Source of the DNA: Parachlorella kessleri
Taxonomy: Eukaryota; Chlorophyta; Trebouxiophyceae; Chlorellales; Chlorellaceae
Length of the DNA stretch: 64,000 nt
NCBI GenBank assembly: GCA_001598975.1
Contig: BBXU01000533.1
Coordinates: 1-64,000 of the forward strand
Reading direction: 5' to 3'
This document shows, one piece after another, positions 36,406 to 47,160 of this stretch; positions within the stretch are counted from its first letter, which is position 1; every line of letters starts with the position of its first letter. The notes beneath the pieces were generated by a model that did no database searches, was not told the DNA's origin, and saw only the letters and a list, made by a program, of their open reading frames with translations. The position numbers and the translations under genes are program-made.

Positions 36406-37168
36406 CATGTGGATAGCGGGCGCTTTGCAAACTCCTTTCACCATGACTGGATATTCATGACCCAATCGCGTCTGTGTAACTGGACTGACGATGGTCACCT
36501 GGGGCTAGAATATGTGCGTCTCAAACATCCGTGCGTACGCGCCATGTATTGTGCTCTATATTTCATATGGTAGGTAACACTTTTTTATACTGTACATGCG
36601 TAACATCTTCTTCTCTGTTGTATTCTAAGCTGTAAGTTGCTGTTCCCTTATGCTTGACCAGGGGATCTGCTCGTTTGCAGCTTGACATCATGCCAGTGAC
36701 TGACCCCAAGCCCGTTGGGCTGGCAGCTTCTGTGGTAAGTGTCCATTGAACAGTGTTTCGAATTATGTCGGTAGGCATAACTTACTGTTTGCTGGTAGCC
36801 AGCAGTGAGTTTTATTGCTTGTAGTGCAAGACGCAATCGTCTGCCACTGGAGGCTTGGGCGGGTTATCACAGTCCTTTCACCTCGGTGGACAGGTCCACA
36901 GCTGGAGATGACTCCGAAAAGTTGGCAATTGACATTCCTCCTGGGTCATAGCAGCCACATCTGACACACGCGAGCCCATCCCCTTGTATGCTTCAACTAC
37001 TCCCACAAAGCCCGCTTCTAATCAAGTTGGATTCCATGCAAAGAGAATCTGATACGGTGGATCCGCCAAGACAACTGAAAGGTGTCAGCCCGGGCGGTGG
37101 CTTGGCTGTTGGGAAGAAATGCTGATGTACCAGCTATGGCAGGAGGTTCCAAGGCTTTTCTCTTCCAG
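36406..37168. other. Intergenic region / 5' exons of the next gene
   Basis: Holds the 3' UTR of the receptor kinase (AT-rich, around 36540-36620) and probably the first exon(s) of the next plus-strand gene; a candidate start is the ATG near 36690 (MPVTDPKPVGLAASV followed by GTAAGT), but I cannot connect it with certainty. Confidence 0.4.
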
Positions 37169-39235
37169 TCACGGCCATCACCTGCCTGGCTTCGAAACTT
37201 TATCCGTAACAGCGTTGTTGCTGTGCAGAATGTCAGAGGTGGTAGTCGGTAAGTATCGATAGGGTGCCATGACACCCTCCTGCCGGGGCACGCTCCAATC
37301 CGCCTGCTCAATTTCTCCCCTCTGCAGACAAAGCCGCAGCTTCTCCCCACGCAGAGCTGCCTGTTGGCAACAAGAAAGAGGTGAGCTGCTGTTGGGGTCT
37401 TCGGCAGCTTACTGGTGCAGCTATTGCTTACGACTCAGCTGGCTGTGTTCCAGGGAAGATACAAGGAGTGGCAGCAGCAAGCAGCGCAGCGGAGGCTGCA
37501 GCAGCAACAGATGCCTGGGTCACGTTGCAACCGACGGCAGCCAAAGGGCAACTCTATGCTGCGACACTTGGTGATGGGCATACGCTTTGGCTCGAGGTGT
37601 TAAGTGCCAAAGGCCCTCGCGTTCAGCTGCTGTGCTACGGGGAGACCATCGATGTCAACCTCAGTCTGACACCAGCTGAGGTGCGGCATAAAGGTGGGCA
37701 CATGTCGGGTTTCTTGCTGCAGTCCCTGGCATGTAGCTGTGCAACATTGTGGAAAAAAGTGGTGGAGCGCTGGGCAAGCCAGGCAAGCATGTGTGGTAGC
37801 ATGCATGAGGAAAACCCAGCTGATGAAGGACTGATTCGAAAAGTACTTCTACCATTGGTAGCACCTGCAGTTCCCTGCCCTGCGTCAGAATATGTGTCCG
37901 GTATGCAGGCTTCCTCCCGCGCTTGTCCGAACCCTGGCTGAGGAGGTGCCCAGGACTTGCAGAGAGTCTCACAAAGATGCGCAAACACCAGCAAGAGCAG
38001 CAGCAGCAGGGGCCATGGGATGCAGGCAGTTTGCTGCCCTCTCAGCTGCTGTCTCAGCATGGAGTGTCGCAGCTGCGGCTTGTGACTTCCATAAATGAGT
38101 TTGCAGCGGAAGTGCAGCAGCACCCGGCTTGGTGGTGTGATGGCACAGGCGAGTGTTCTTGCACATGGGCATATGCTTTTCTGCAGGACGCTCGCTTGGC
38201 TTTTGCGCCTGGGTAACAGCATGCATTATATGCGGCTATATGTCGCCTGATGGGTTGGTGGCAAGTGCTATCACTGCTCGCATCAAGCCATATGATGTAC
38301 TATGTTCTGAGAAGCACAGGGTGACCTACTTGCCGTTGAGGATGTGAAACTTGCTGGCTTGCCTTTTGCAGGCCCAGAGGACCCTCCCCTCATCGCGGAG
38401 CAGGTGGCTCTCTTGTCAGCAGGGGAGTTGCTGGCCTTTTTGCAAGGCAGCCGCGGCGTGTGCATCTTACAGCTGTACAAAGGCTGGGGTGAGAAGGGCG
38501 CTGACCAGCAGCCCCTGCTGCGGCCTTTTGTGCTGCAGCTGTTGCAGCGCGCAGCAGAGGACAAGGGGGTGCTGCTGATGGGTTCAGCGGCACCAGAGGG
38601 GTTGGGAGCCTCCCTGTTGCTTTGTGCGCGGCAGCAGCCATTCAAGGCTTGGGCTGAGCACCTGGCCACGGTTGGGGTGCAAGCGGCACTTGTTGCGGAC
38701 TCGCCCTTCTACAAGGTGCACCATGCCAGGAAACATTCTGACATACCTGTGCCTCAAAGTACTCCTGCTGCCACGTTGAGGTGGGAGCTATGCTACAACC
38801 GTGCTTAAGTACTTGCCTTGCTGATATGTCTGTTTGCAAGCTAGCCCCGATTGAGTGATGACGACAAGCCAACTGTTTTTTATTACTTGAGATTATCGTG
38901 CAACATGCAGTTGTTGGTGGGGCGGATCCTAGGATACAAGGAGGGAAACATCCACCATCATATTGAGGTGACCAAGATGCAGGGCACATGGCTCGTATGC
39001 CTTATTACTGCGAAGCAAGTAACGCCATGCTACTCTGTGACAGCTGCCCTGGCAAAGTGTAGCCTGGATGTACTCTGAGACAGCAAACCTTCTGTCTTTG
39101 TAGTGAATTCCTTTGAATGCTGAAATGCAGGCTACTGGGGGGTCCCTGGATGGGAAGGTCATTGCAGCAGTGGATGAACAGCTGAAGAGCTTGAGTAGTG
39201 CAGCAGCAGTGTTGCCCTGGAAGAGGAGACGCTAA
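37169..39235 (+). CDS. Conserved-looking protein of unknown function (5' end unresolved)
   Basis: Seven exons keep phase to a TAA stop: 37169-37248, 37328-37380, 37454-37693, 37909-38148, 38372-38715, 38911-38967, 39131-39235 (about 370 residues without the missing 5' exon). The protein begins with a basic stretch (SFSPRRAACWQQER) that could be part of a transit peptide, then LWLEVLSAKGPRVQLLCYGE, a Gln-rich turn, QLRLVTSINEFAAEVQQHP, a globular segment (GELLAFLQGSRGVCILQLYK), and a very conserved-looking C terminus (DSPFYKLLVGRILGYKEGN, HHHIEATGGS, ending LPWKRRR). The intron after 38148 starts with GC (CAG|GCGAGT). The C-terminal block looks like a plant/algal conserved domain but I cannot name the family, so no function is assigned. 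Confidence 0.65.
38149..38371 (+). other. GC-AG intron
   Basis: Donor CAG|GCGAGT after 38148 and acceptor TTTTGCAG before 38372 join two long open exons in phase (carry one G). GT sites in the vicinity give the wrong phase. Confidence 0.65.
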
Positions 39236-40228
39236 ATAATGACCGAGATGATTTCTTTCCTTGCAAAACGGTGTGCACCTTGTTACTTCCCTGTGGTATC
39301 AAGCTATGGCTCTGTGCCGCTGAAGGCCTCTGCCATGAGCCAAGCATCTGCTGCCGAGGTGCAGTGTCTTGCGAATATGTGCTGAGTGGCATCTGCTTGT
39401 GTGTGAGAAGGGGCGCAAAGTTGCCACCACATAGGAAAATGGAGGCTGCTGTGGATCTTCATACTTGTTGCCGTGCCTGAGTGCGAAAGAGGTCCAGCTT
39501 GGTACGTCTCTCTGTTTAACCTTTTCTTATATCTGACCGATAGGGGTATAACTGTATAGTACTACTTCCTTCAACATCATCTACCAATGCTCATCTGTTG
39601 ATATACAGATGTCGTATGTGTCACATTTGTACAAATAGCTGCAATGGCTCGACTTGACGAAAGTGGTAACAGAAGTCACCCCATCGCGAGAAACGTAAAC
39701 AAGCAAGACAAAGGTGCTAGGCACTTTGTAAGTACTGGTAGAGGTTGGACACCTGCATTTGGAACCACTGTAATTACATTACATTACACACATTTAACGT
39801 CCTCGGAGCCAGCAGAACTCATGGGACAGAGACTTGCATCAAGCGAAATCAATGTTCATATCACTAATTACTGTAATGGCCATGGTGCAAAGGCAAGCAA
39901 ACTCATGCTGCAGTTTGTGGCTAGGTTGCTGCCCTGAAATCGTCCTACTCGTTTGCACCTAACAGGAGCGCCTTAGTATCCGCACCCCTCACATTCCTGA
40001 ACCGAGCATAGTTGAAGCAGGAGCAGGCTTTGCATGTCTGAGCACTTCAGTACAAGGTAGAACTACATGTTCTTGCCGCAGTGAACACAATAGATTGTGG
40101 CAGGAAGATCTCTGCAGTGTGCCACGAAGGTATCCTTACGCACGGCACAGCAGTACACATGCTATTGCTCCTGCAGTGCTAACAGCAAACAGTGCTGCCC
40201 GCATGCCAGCGCCACAGCAGCCGCACCC
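39236..40228. other. Intergenic region between convergent genes
   Basis: Tail-to-tail spacer between the unknown plus-strand gene and the CK1-like kinase. An ORF at 39644-39937 has no recognisable motif. TGTAA, the algal poly(A) motif, occurs on the plus strand near 39769 and 39872. Nothing else seen. Confidence 0.45.
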
Positions 40229-43219
40229 CTATTCTTCTGCCGCTGCCAGCAGCGCCCAGGGCCCAGCCGCAGAAGGGGCTGCCTTGGGTATGTAGGGTGG
40301 GTAAGTGCGATCGATGATCTGGTGCAGATAGGCGTAATCTGGGAAGCCGCCAGGTGGGAGGCTGCGGCAGTGGTTCAGGATCTGGACCAGGAACTGGGGC
40401 ACCTCGCCTGCATTGGAGGAGGATTGGGGCCCACAACAGACTGGCAAAGGGAGCAAGGATGAAGCGCACCCATTGGCCGCTGATATCATGCGGGTGTCGA
40501 GGCTGCACTTGGTGGTGGTGGGCCTGGGCACACCCCTCAGCAGCACGTGGGAAGGTTGCAAACTGGATTGCACCTAGTGTGTGGTGACATGACCAGTCAG
40601 TTAACTCATGCATCATCTCACACCTCTCAAGACCATGGAGTTCCACAGCTGCTCCTTGCGCTGCGCCATGGCCAGGAGCTGGGAGTCAGTCCAGCCGCAG
40701 GAGCTGTTCTGGGGCACTGTGGACTTGACGGGCGGCGGGTCTGCTCCGCCATGGCGGGTGCGCCCCTCCAGCACCAGTGCTGCATTCTCACGAGCAAGCT
40801 TGGCCTCGTGCTTCTCGGTAGGCCTTGTGATGTCCTGCAATACCATGGGACACGCCAAATGCAGCAGGTGTGAGCAACAACGGAGGATGAGGACAACGGA
40901 CGATGAGGACATCCTGTTATCACCCACAGCATCACCCCAAGCAGTGCACTTTATTGAGGCACAATCAGGAAAGAACTTCACACATTGGTCCAAGTGAGCG
41001 CACCCAGGGCATGTCCCTCAGGTAGAGCTGCAACAGCGAGTAGACCAATCCTTCACAATCATCAGCAGGGCCGGGGAAATGGCCGCGCAGGGATGCCAGG
41101 CTGGCAAAATCTGCAGCAAAGACGGCACTCGGTAACACGCCAGCAGGGCAGTTGTATCGCCCTATGCACCTCGCCAAGGGCCTGTATAGGTCCAGCAGGA
41201 ATCCCATAAATAGGCGTCATTTCAGCCTCTGACAAAGCACCCTTGCCCATACCTGGGGTGCCGCAGAAGTCCAGGGTGCCGGCACACTGCGCTGGGGACC
41301 AGCGCTGGGCGAATCCAAAGTCAATGAGTACCACCCTGGGGGCCTCGCTGCCATGACCGTCAAACCCAGCCTGGGTGACAAAGTTCTGCATGCAGGGGAA
41401 ACAGCAGGATGAGCATGCTGTACACAAGTCTAGGTTCACAGTACTGGGTGAAGCTGCCATGCACCGCGTTGTCGCAGCCCTTTAGCGCATGGCAACGTAG
41501 CCAGCTGTGACAGTCCCAAACAGCCCCAGTACCACCCACCGCCGGCTTGACATCTCGGTGTACAAAGCCAGCGCAGTGCAAGTTCTCCAGTGCGGTCAGC
41601 ATGCCGTGGGCATAGGGGGCCAGGTTGGAGGGACCCAGAACCTTGCGGTGGTGCATGAGCTCGTGCAGGGAGGGTCCCAGAAGCTCCATTGAGATCCTGC
41701 AGGCACGAGGGTCAGGCAAGTGCTTAGAAGAAGCGCAGGGCCAGGTTGTAAGACAGCAAGGCGCTTATGGCAGGGAGGGCCTTAAGGGTGCAAAACAAGG
41801 AAGAAGCTCACCATGGAACAACACCGTTGCTTGTGCGGTACAGCCCACTCTGGAACGCGTCTGGCATCCAGGGCAGACCGTGCCCAAGGTTGAGCGCACG
41901 GTAGCAGCCCCACTCGTTCTCAAATGTCCACCTGCATGCAGTGAGGAGGCTTCATAAGTTCCACTTGCTTCGGCAGGAACTCAATCGTTACCTGGCTAGG
42001 TGCTCAACAAGTAACCCTTCCTGGCAACAGACAAGCATGTCAGACCCACACTTGCCATGTGAAGTCGGAGCTGCCCTGGTCCCTCTCAAATTCCTTGCTG
42101 CCAAGCTTGAGGGCCACCACGGCGCCGCTCCCTGTAGGCAGCATATGTTGCTCCATTAAGGCCAGCTAGTTGACGAAATCTTTGGACACGGATGGAGTGT
42201 GATCCCTGCTGCGTACCTGGGTGGTGAGCTTTGAGGACATACCCCAGGCCTCCATCACCGACACTCTTCTCCTTCAGCAGCTGGTAGCCCCCAATGCAGC
42301 TCTCTTGGTGAGGAAGAACCACTAAGTGCTCTGCCGCCTGCAGGCCATGGCCTTCGAAGAAGGCTTCAACAACACGTGCGCAAGTAACATTCGTGCATGC
42401 GACCCACTCCCTGCAACAAGCATGCCCAACCACCAATACCCACCTTGCTGTACTCATCATCCTCATTACTGAGGCTGCAGTTGCCTGTTCCACTGCTGCT
42501 GCCGTCCAGGGCAGTGTCTGCAAGAACCTCCACTGCACACTCCTGAGAGGCTGCTGCTGGTGCTGCTGCTGGCGAGCAGCTGCCCAGCTTGTGGCCCGCA
42601 GGCGAGCCACAGACAGGCAGCAGCTGACTACCGCTGATGCCGTGGGCAATGGTGAGTGACTGCGTCGCATATATGGCCGTGCTTGGTGCTGCAGCTTGCA
42701 CTGCGCTGGGCTCGCTTGTTGTGTCGCTGCAGCCGTCAGCCTCGACTGGAGGGAGGACGACCTTAGGGGAGTTGGGCAGCTGCTCCTGCAGATACGAGGG
42801 GCTAGATTGGGACTGCATTCACGACCTATTGAGGAGCTTCTCTTTGCCGAAGGGACTTAGGTTTAACGATAGCTTCCTGCACTGCGTGACTTGCATGTGG
42901 ATTCTCACCTGGGCAGGGCTGGTGTAAGTTGAGTCAGCAGCAGGCTCCTTTGCTGGAGAAGGGCATTCATGTTGGCTTTCCTGCCGGTTGTCCTGCAGCC
43001 ACAGGTTATACGCAGCGCTGTTGCAAGCATACCGATATTACAAACCAGTTGCTCGCTGGCAGCTGACCCACTTGCCTCGCTCTCAAACCCAGCTTCCAGC
43101 CTGGGGAGTTTGGAGGGCTTGCAGCATCCAGGTGCAACACCCAGGCTGCGCTTCTTTGACTTTGCTGCAGGCTCAGTGCCCAGAGCCTCCTGGATCGCTT
43201 CAACTAGAATGTCAGCCAT
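40229..43219 (-). CDS. CK1-like (casein kinase 1 superfamily) protein kinase
   Basis: Multi-exon Ser/Thr kinase from ATG 43219 to the TAG at 40229. First exon 43046-43219 carries a helix (MADILVEAIQEALG) and a basic stretch (KSKKRSLG, KPSKLPRLE), a possible nuclear signal; a Ser/Ala-rich low-complexity exon (about 42440-42810) follows. Catalytic elements in order: GGYQLLKEKSVGDGGLGYVL (Gly loop); GAVVALKLG (Lys); FENEWGCYRAL; ISMELLGPSLHELM; HRDVKPANFVTQ across an intron (KPxNF, a CK1 hallmark); VVLIDFGFAQRW (DFG); FCGTP; GPADDCEGLVYSL (CK1-type DD plus Y in place of a normal APE-helix region); and the C-terminal VPQFLVQILNHCRSL. Several junctions in the N-terminal third are not phase-checked. 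An extra insert (about residues 330-385) near EGRTRHGGADPPP separates the C-lobe helices. Relation to CK1, TTBK or VRK cannot be settled by eye. Confidence 0.8.
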
Positions 43220-43409
43220 GGTCCTGTCAACGCTAAGCGCTCCAAAACTCCAGCACAGAGGATTAAGCTGTGGCGACAGTAGTTCCCAAGGGAGCTATAA
43301 AGGCCCTCCTGCCATGGCACTTTCCCGCCATGACTCATGCAATGTATTCGCATTTGGCCAAGACTGTAAACCACATCAGCCACTTGAACTCCAGCAAACG
43401 GGCTGCAGG
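43220..43409. promoter_or_regulatory. Compact divergent promoter region (190 bases)
   Basis: Only 190 bases separate the start codons of the CK1-like kinase (43219, minus) and the coiled-coil gene (43410, plus). Both must use overlapping upstream sequences. No named element recognised. Confidence 0.5.
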
Positions 43410-44636
43410 ATGTCGTTCTTCAATAGCAGAAACTTTGGCTCCCAGGCAGCCTTTGTGACCAACAACCCAGCAGCCGAAGTGGCTAGGCTCCTGAACAGTT
43501 ACAGCAACCAGTTCATCGCTGTGGAGAAAGCAATCAACGACACCAGGAGCCAGCAGGCAGAAGCCCAGCAAGTAAAACGAAGTATTGCAAGAACCTATGG
43601 TGTCTGGCCCGCAGTGCTCCTATACTGCCCAGTTGCGGTGTTTCATGCGCCTCGCAGGCCTACCACAAAGCTGTGCAAGAGCTGCACGGCGCTAAGGAGC
43701 AGCTGGTGCGGGCGGAGGGGGCGCTGGCCCGCATACAAGCAGACGGCAAGCACGTGCAGCAGGACGTGGAGGCCAAGCAGGTGTGTGCCACTTTGACTCT
43801 GAATCCTGGACGGCGCTGCTTCAGAAGTGGCTACTCGTTGGCATGTGTGCCTCCCTCACACACATGGCCCGCCATACAGGTGCCCGCCTGCTGCAGTTGA
43901 CCATTGCCAAGTTGCTAGCACGGTACCCTCCATTTGCAGGGTACCAATGGGAAGCTCAAAGAGGAGGTGAACAAGCTCAAGGATGAGGAAACACAGCTCC
44001 TTCAGCTCATGGAGTCTGCCAGGTGTGCCCTTGGTTCAGCTAGGAAGGCGTGTTTGTGTGACGGTGTCAGTGACAAGGACCTTACAGCAATAAATGAAAT
44101 AGTTAACAACCTCGGATGCTACTCAGGCTCAATACACGACTACGGAAGGCTGGTGGGTGCAAGTACCTGGCATGCTAGGCGCGATGCCTCTATACACGCG
44201 CTTTGCATTGCAACCATTTTTACTGGCTGGGTTTGCGGTGCAGGGCGGCCTTCCTTCAGGAGTGTTCCAACCTCTCCGAACAGCTGCGGTAAGCTGGGTC
44301 CTCTGGTAAGGTTGGCAAATAGGGCGACCTCTGCAATTGGCTCTGTACATGACAGCAGCATGGATGGCATGACTTATGTCTGTCCATCAGGTGGCATATC
44401 ACCCACAATCGTGCCCAGAGGCACAAGCTGCACCAAGTCAGGGCATGTACCGCTGAAACCCCCCTGCAGCATGTCACATTCCATCAGCTATGAGAAGCAT
44501 GTGGTCTGGTCTGTCGCCCACGCATTTGCGCATTTCGGCCACTTGTCCGCTCAGCTTTCATACTTCCTGTGTTATTTGCAGAGCGCTCAAGAAAGCTCAC
44601 CCCGATGCCTTCTTCAAGGCACGCCCTGAGTCGTGA
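43410..44636 (+). CDS. Coiled-coil protein, 155 residues
   Basis: Five exons close in phase from ATG to TGA: 43410-43571, 43658-43780, 43940-44022, 44244-44288, 44582-44636. The protein starts MSFFNSRNFGSQAAFVTNNP, then is almost wholly predicted helix with heptad-like leucines and charged residues (AVQELHGAKEQLVRAEGALA, NGKLKEEVNKLKDEETQLL, LQECSNLSEQLRALKKAHPD). No enzyme motif, membrane segment or targeting signal is evident. Such small coiled coils are often subunits of cytoskeletal, kinetochore or vesicle-tethering complexes, but nothing here names one. Confidence 0.7.
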
Positions 44637-44839
44637 CACGCGGTGCCAACAGCAGCAAACGGCAGACTCCCAGCAGCTTTCCGCATGCAGCAAACGCCTT
44701 GGTGCCTTCACTACCAAAGACCTAGGTGCCGCATCTGTATGCCCAAGCTTTGCGGAGGCAGGGAGAGTCTTTAGAAAGAGACAAGGAGGAAAAGTATATT
44801 CCAAACTCACACGGTCAACAGGCTAGGGCGACAAGCTAC

Positions 44840-46780
44840 CTAGCAGCCCACAAATTTGCAGTCGTTGAACTTGGTTTGGGCCTCGGCAATGCTGTGCTTG
44901 GTCTCCTCATCCTGCCAGAAGTTGATGACCTCCGTGCACTTATTGAGCAGCGCCACACGGTCACTGCACACGATAACCAAGGCGTGATGAGTCTCAGAGC
45001 CACCACGAAAGGCCCTGGCTACGCGCCTGTCAAGCTTTCTGGCTGCAATTGGCCTTTGAAAAGGAGAGCATATTTAGAGAGAGAGCATATTTCAACGCCC
45101 CAGCACAGCTTTCCCACAAGAGGCATATACCTAGATAGCGCACAGTCACTTATCAAACATTGCCCACAATATCATATATCATTCAAACTGTTCACTACGG
45201 GCACCGATCCCAAGGCAAGCAAGTCCCAACTGTGACTGCCAAGATGCAGAGCAGGCTGCTTTCGTGATGCCATTATCACTGCTCCACAGCCCACGGGGGT
45301 AACACTGATAGCGAGGACCATATCATCAAGTTACCCGCACTGTCTCGGCACATGGCCAGTGCCTGCTTGCCCTCCTCACCTCTCACTGATCCAGGACTTC
45401 TCTTGCAAGGCCACATTCAGCTCCTCCCAGGCATCCTTTCGCGGCCAGAAGAAAAACTCTGTCACAGGGCTGCGCTGGCCCTGCACAATACCCCAAGCCA
45501 AATGTCTAACTGCAGTCAGATTCACAACCCATGATGAGACTCCAACCAGCACCCTACACACTATGTGGAGCGGCATGGTGGGCCAGCAGGCGTGCATGGT
45601 GGGAGTGTAACATAGAACAGCGCTCATCAACCCTACTTGGGACAACATACCCTGTCCCCATTCACTACCTCCCTAATGCCTACGGAGTCTTCAACCACAT
45701 GGTCCTTGTCTTTATTGCCCTTAGTCCACCGCCATGCAGATCATACACGCAGCAAAGATGAACCCCAGTAGCTTAAAACCAGTCATGTCCAGCACGTGAA
45801 TGGGCAGGCAGCCCAATCCTACCTTCTTGAACACTTGGTCGACCGCCACGCCAATCTGCTTGTCGAGCCAGAGGAAATTGAGGGAATACTGCGAGGATAC
45901 CCCCTGCTGGTGCTCAGCAGCCTGCAGCCGCGCCAGGCGAGCTGCATTCCAGGCCTGCAAGCAGGCAAATTCGCGTTAGATTCTGACTGTAAGGTGCATG
46001 CTGCGAACCTGGGTGACATCCCATGGGTGCCACATATGTTATCTATACATTATTTACGATGGCATGCACGCGCCAAGAAGGTATAAGACAGCAGTTTGGA
46101 AAGTGTTTACCCTACTATAGGCAACACAGCTACATTCAGCAGCAAGCAGACATGGGCATTTGGAGACAAAGGACTGTCCCGGACTGTCCCAGAGGCGAAA
46201 AAAAACACTCAATGTGAACCAGCCCACCTGGAGCTCCTCTGGTGTGGTTGGTGCTGCTGTCGGCACCTCTTCTTCTTCGCTGGCCGCCTCCACAACCAAC
46301 TCCTCATCACTCAGCACAGCCTCCTCCTGCAGGGATGAGACGTTGCGACCACGTGAGCTGTTCAGCTCCGCGTCTGTTTCCTGGGGGCCCCATCAAGGCC
46401 TCCGGAAGGCCAGGCTACTGCAGGGGTGCCGCCCCAGCAATGGCGCCTGGAAGTGCCAGCAGCACGGTTCAACACTGTTCACCACGCCAGCAGCCTCAAA
46501 TGAAGAGCGCACAAACTCAAGCCCAACACAACCACTGCAATCCGGCTACACAGGACAAGCAAGGAAGGCCACAACCCTGCGAAAGTGCGGTCCCGAGTGC
46601 TGAACAGTACTGTAACCTTTGCCAGCCACACCTAGCCCTGCTGGTGATGGGCTCCCCAGCCAAGCGTACCTCAACAGCTGCCTTTACCGCCAGCCTGTTG
46701 TAGAAGACAACAGCCCTTCTGGGTGCCTTCACTGCCAGTTGGAAGGGGCGGGTCGCTCTGCAGCGAGCAGCGGCCTGCAT
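44840..46780 (-). CDS. PSRP3: Plastid-specific ribosomal protein 3 (PSRP3, Ycf65 family), nuclear encoded
   Basis: Five exons close exactly from ATG 46780 to TAG 44840: 46670-46780, 46228-46326, 45823-45954, 45380-45480, 44840-44963; 188 residues. PSRP3 is a component of the small subunit of the chloroplast ribosome. Exon 1 is a typical basic, Ala-rich transit peptide ([20 protein letters not shown]). Exon 2 is strongly acidic ([17 protein letters not shown]). The conserved Ycf65 core follows: [48 protein letters not shown], and [19 protein letters not shown]. An upstream in-frame ATG at 46795 would add five residues. In red algae and glaucophytes this gene (ycf65) is in the plastid genome; here it has introns and a transit peptide, as expected after transfer to the nucleus. 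It diverges from the transporter gene at 47161. Confidence 0.95.
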
Positions 46781-47160
46781 GCAGCCAGGGCACACCGTTA
46801 TTTACGCGTCTTGTCGCTACACAACAGTGAACAGATACTGTAGTTGACCGACTGTGGAGCACCTGTGCGGGCCTTGCAGCCATGGTGCTTGATGCCAAAA
46901 GTGCAGCCGACATTATCCTCGTTCCAAGCCTGGTAGTCGAATAATAAATTGAATGATTACCTCGATAGTTCTGCCCATGCATGCCTTGCTGGCCCACAGA
47001 GGATGAGCGGTGGAAAGAAAAGGCGGCAACTGGCCCATCGAGAGCTCGGTACCTGTCGTATGAGCAGCCCAATGAAGTCTCGTCCCGGGCAGCAGTTATT
47101 GACAGATCGAATAGGCGTCGTTGCTGTATTTGCCTGTGGAGTGTTTACTAGCTCTCGGAC
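46781..47160. promoter_or_regulatory. Putative bidirectional promoter of two plastid-protein genes
   Basis: About 380 bases between the divergent starts of PSRP3 (46780, minus) and the GDT1/PAM71-like gene (47161, plus). Both products are expected in the chloroplast, so co-expression from this region is a reasonable inference; no specific motif identified. Confidence 0.5.

Noticed and set aside
39644..39937. 97-codon plus-strand frame in the spacer before the CK1-like gene
   Set aside because: No conserved motif, contains algal poly(A)-like TGTAA sites and lies between two convergent gene ends.
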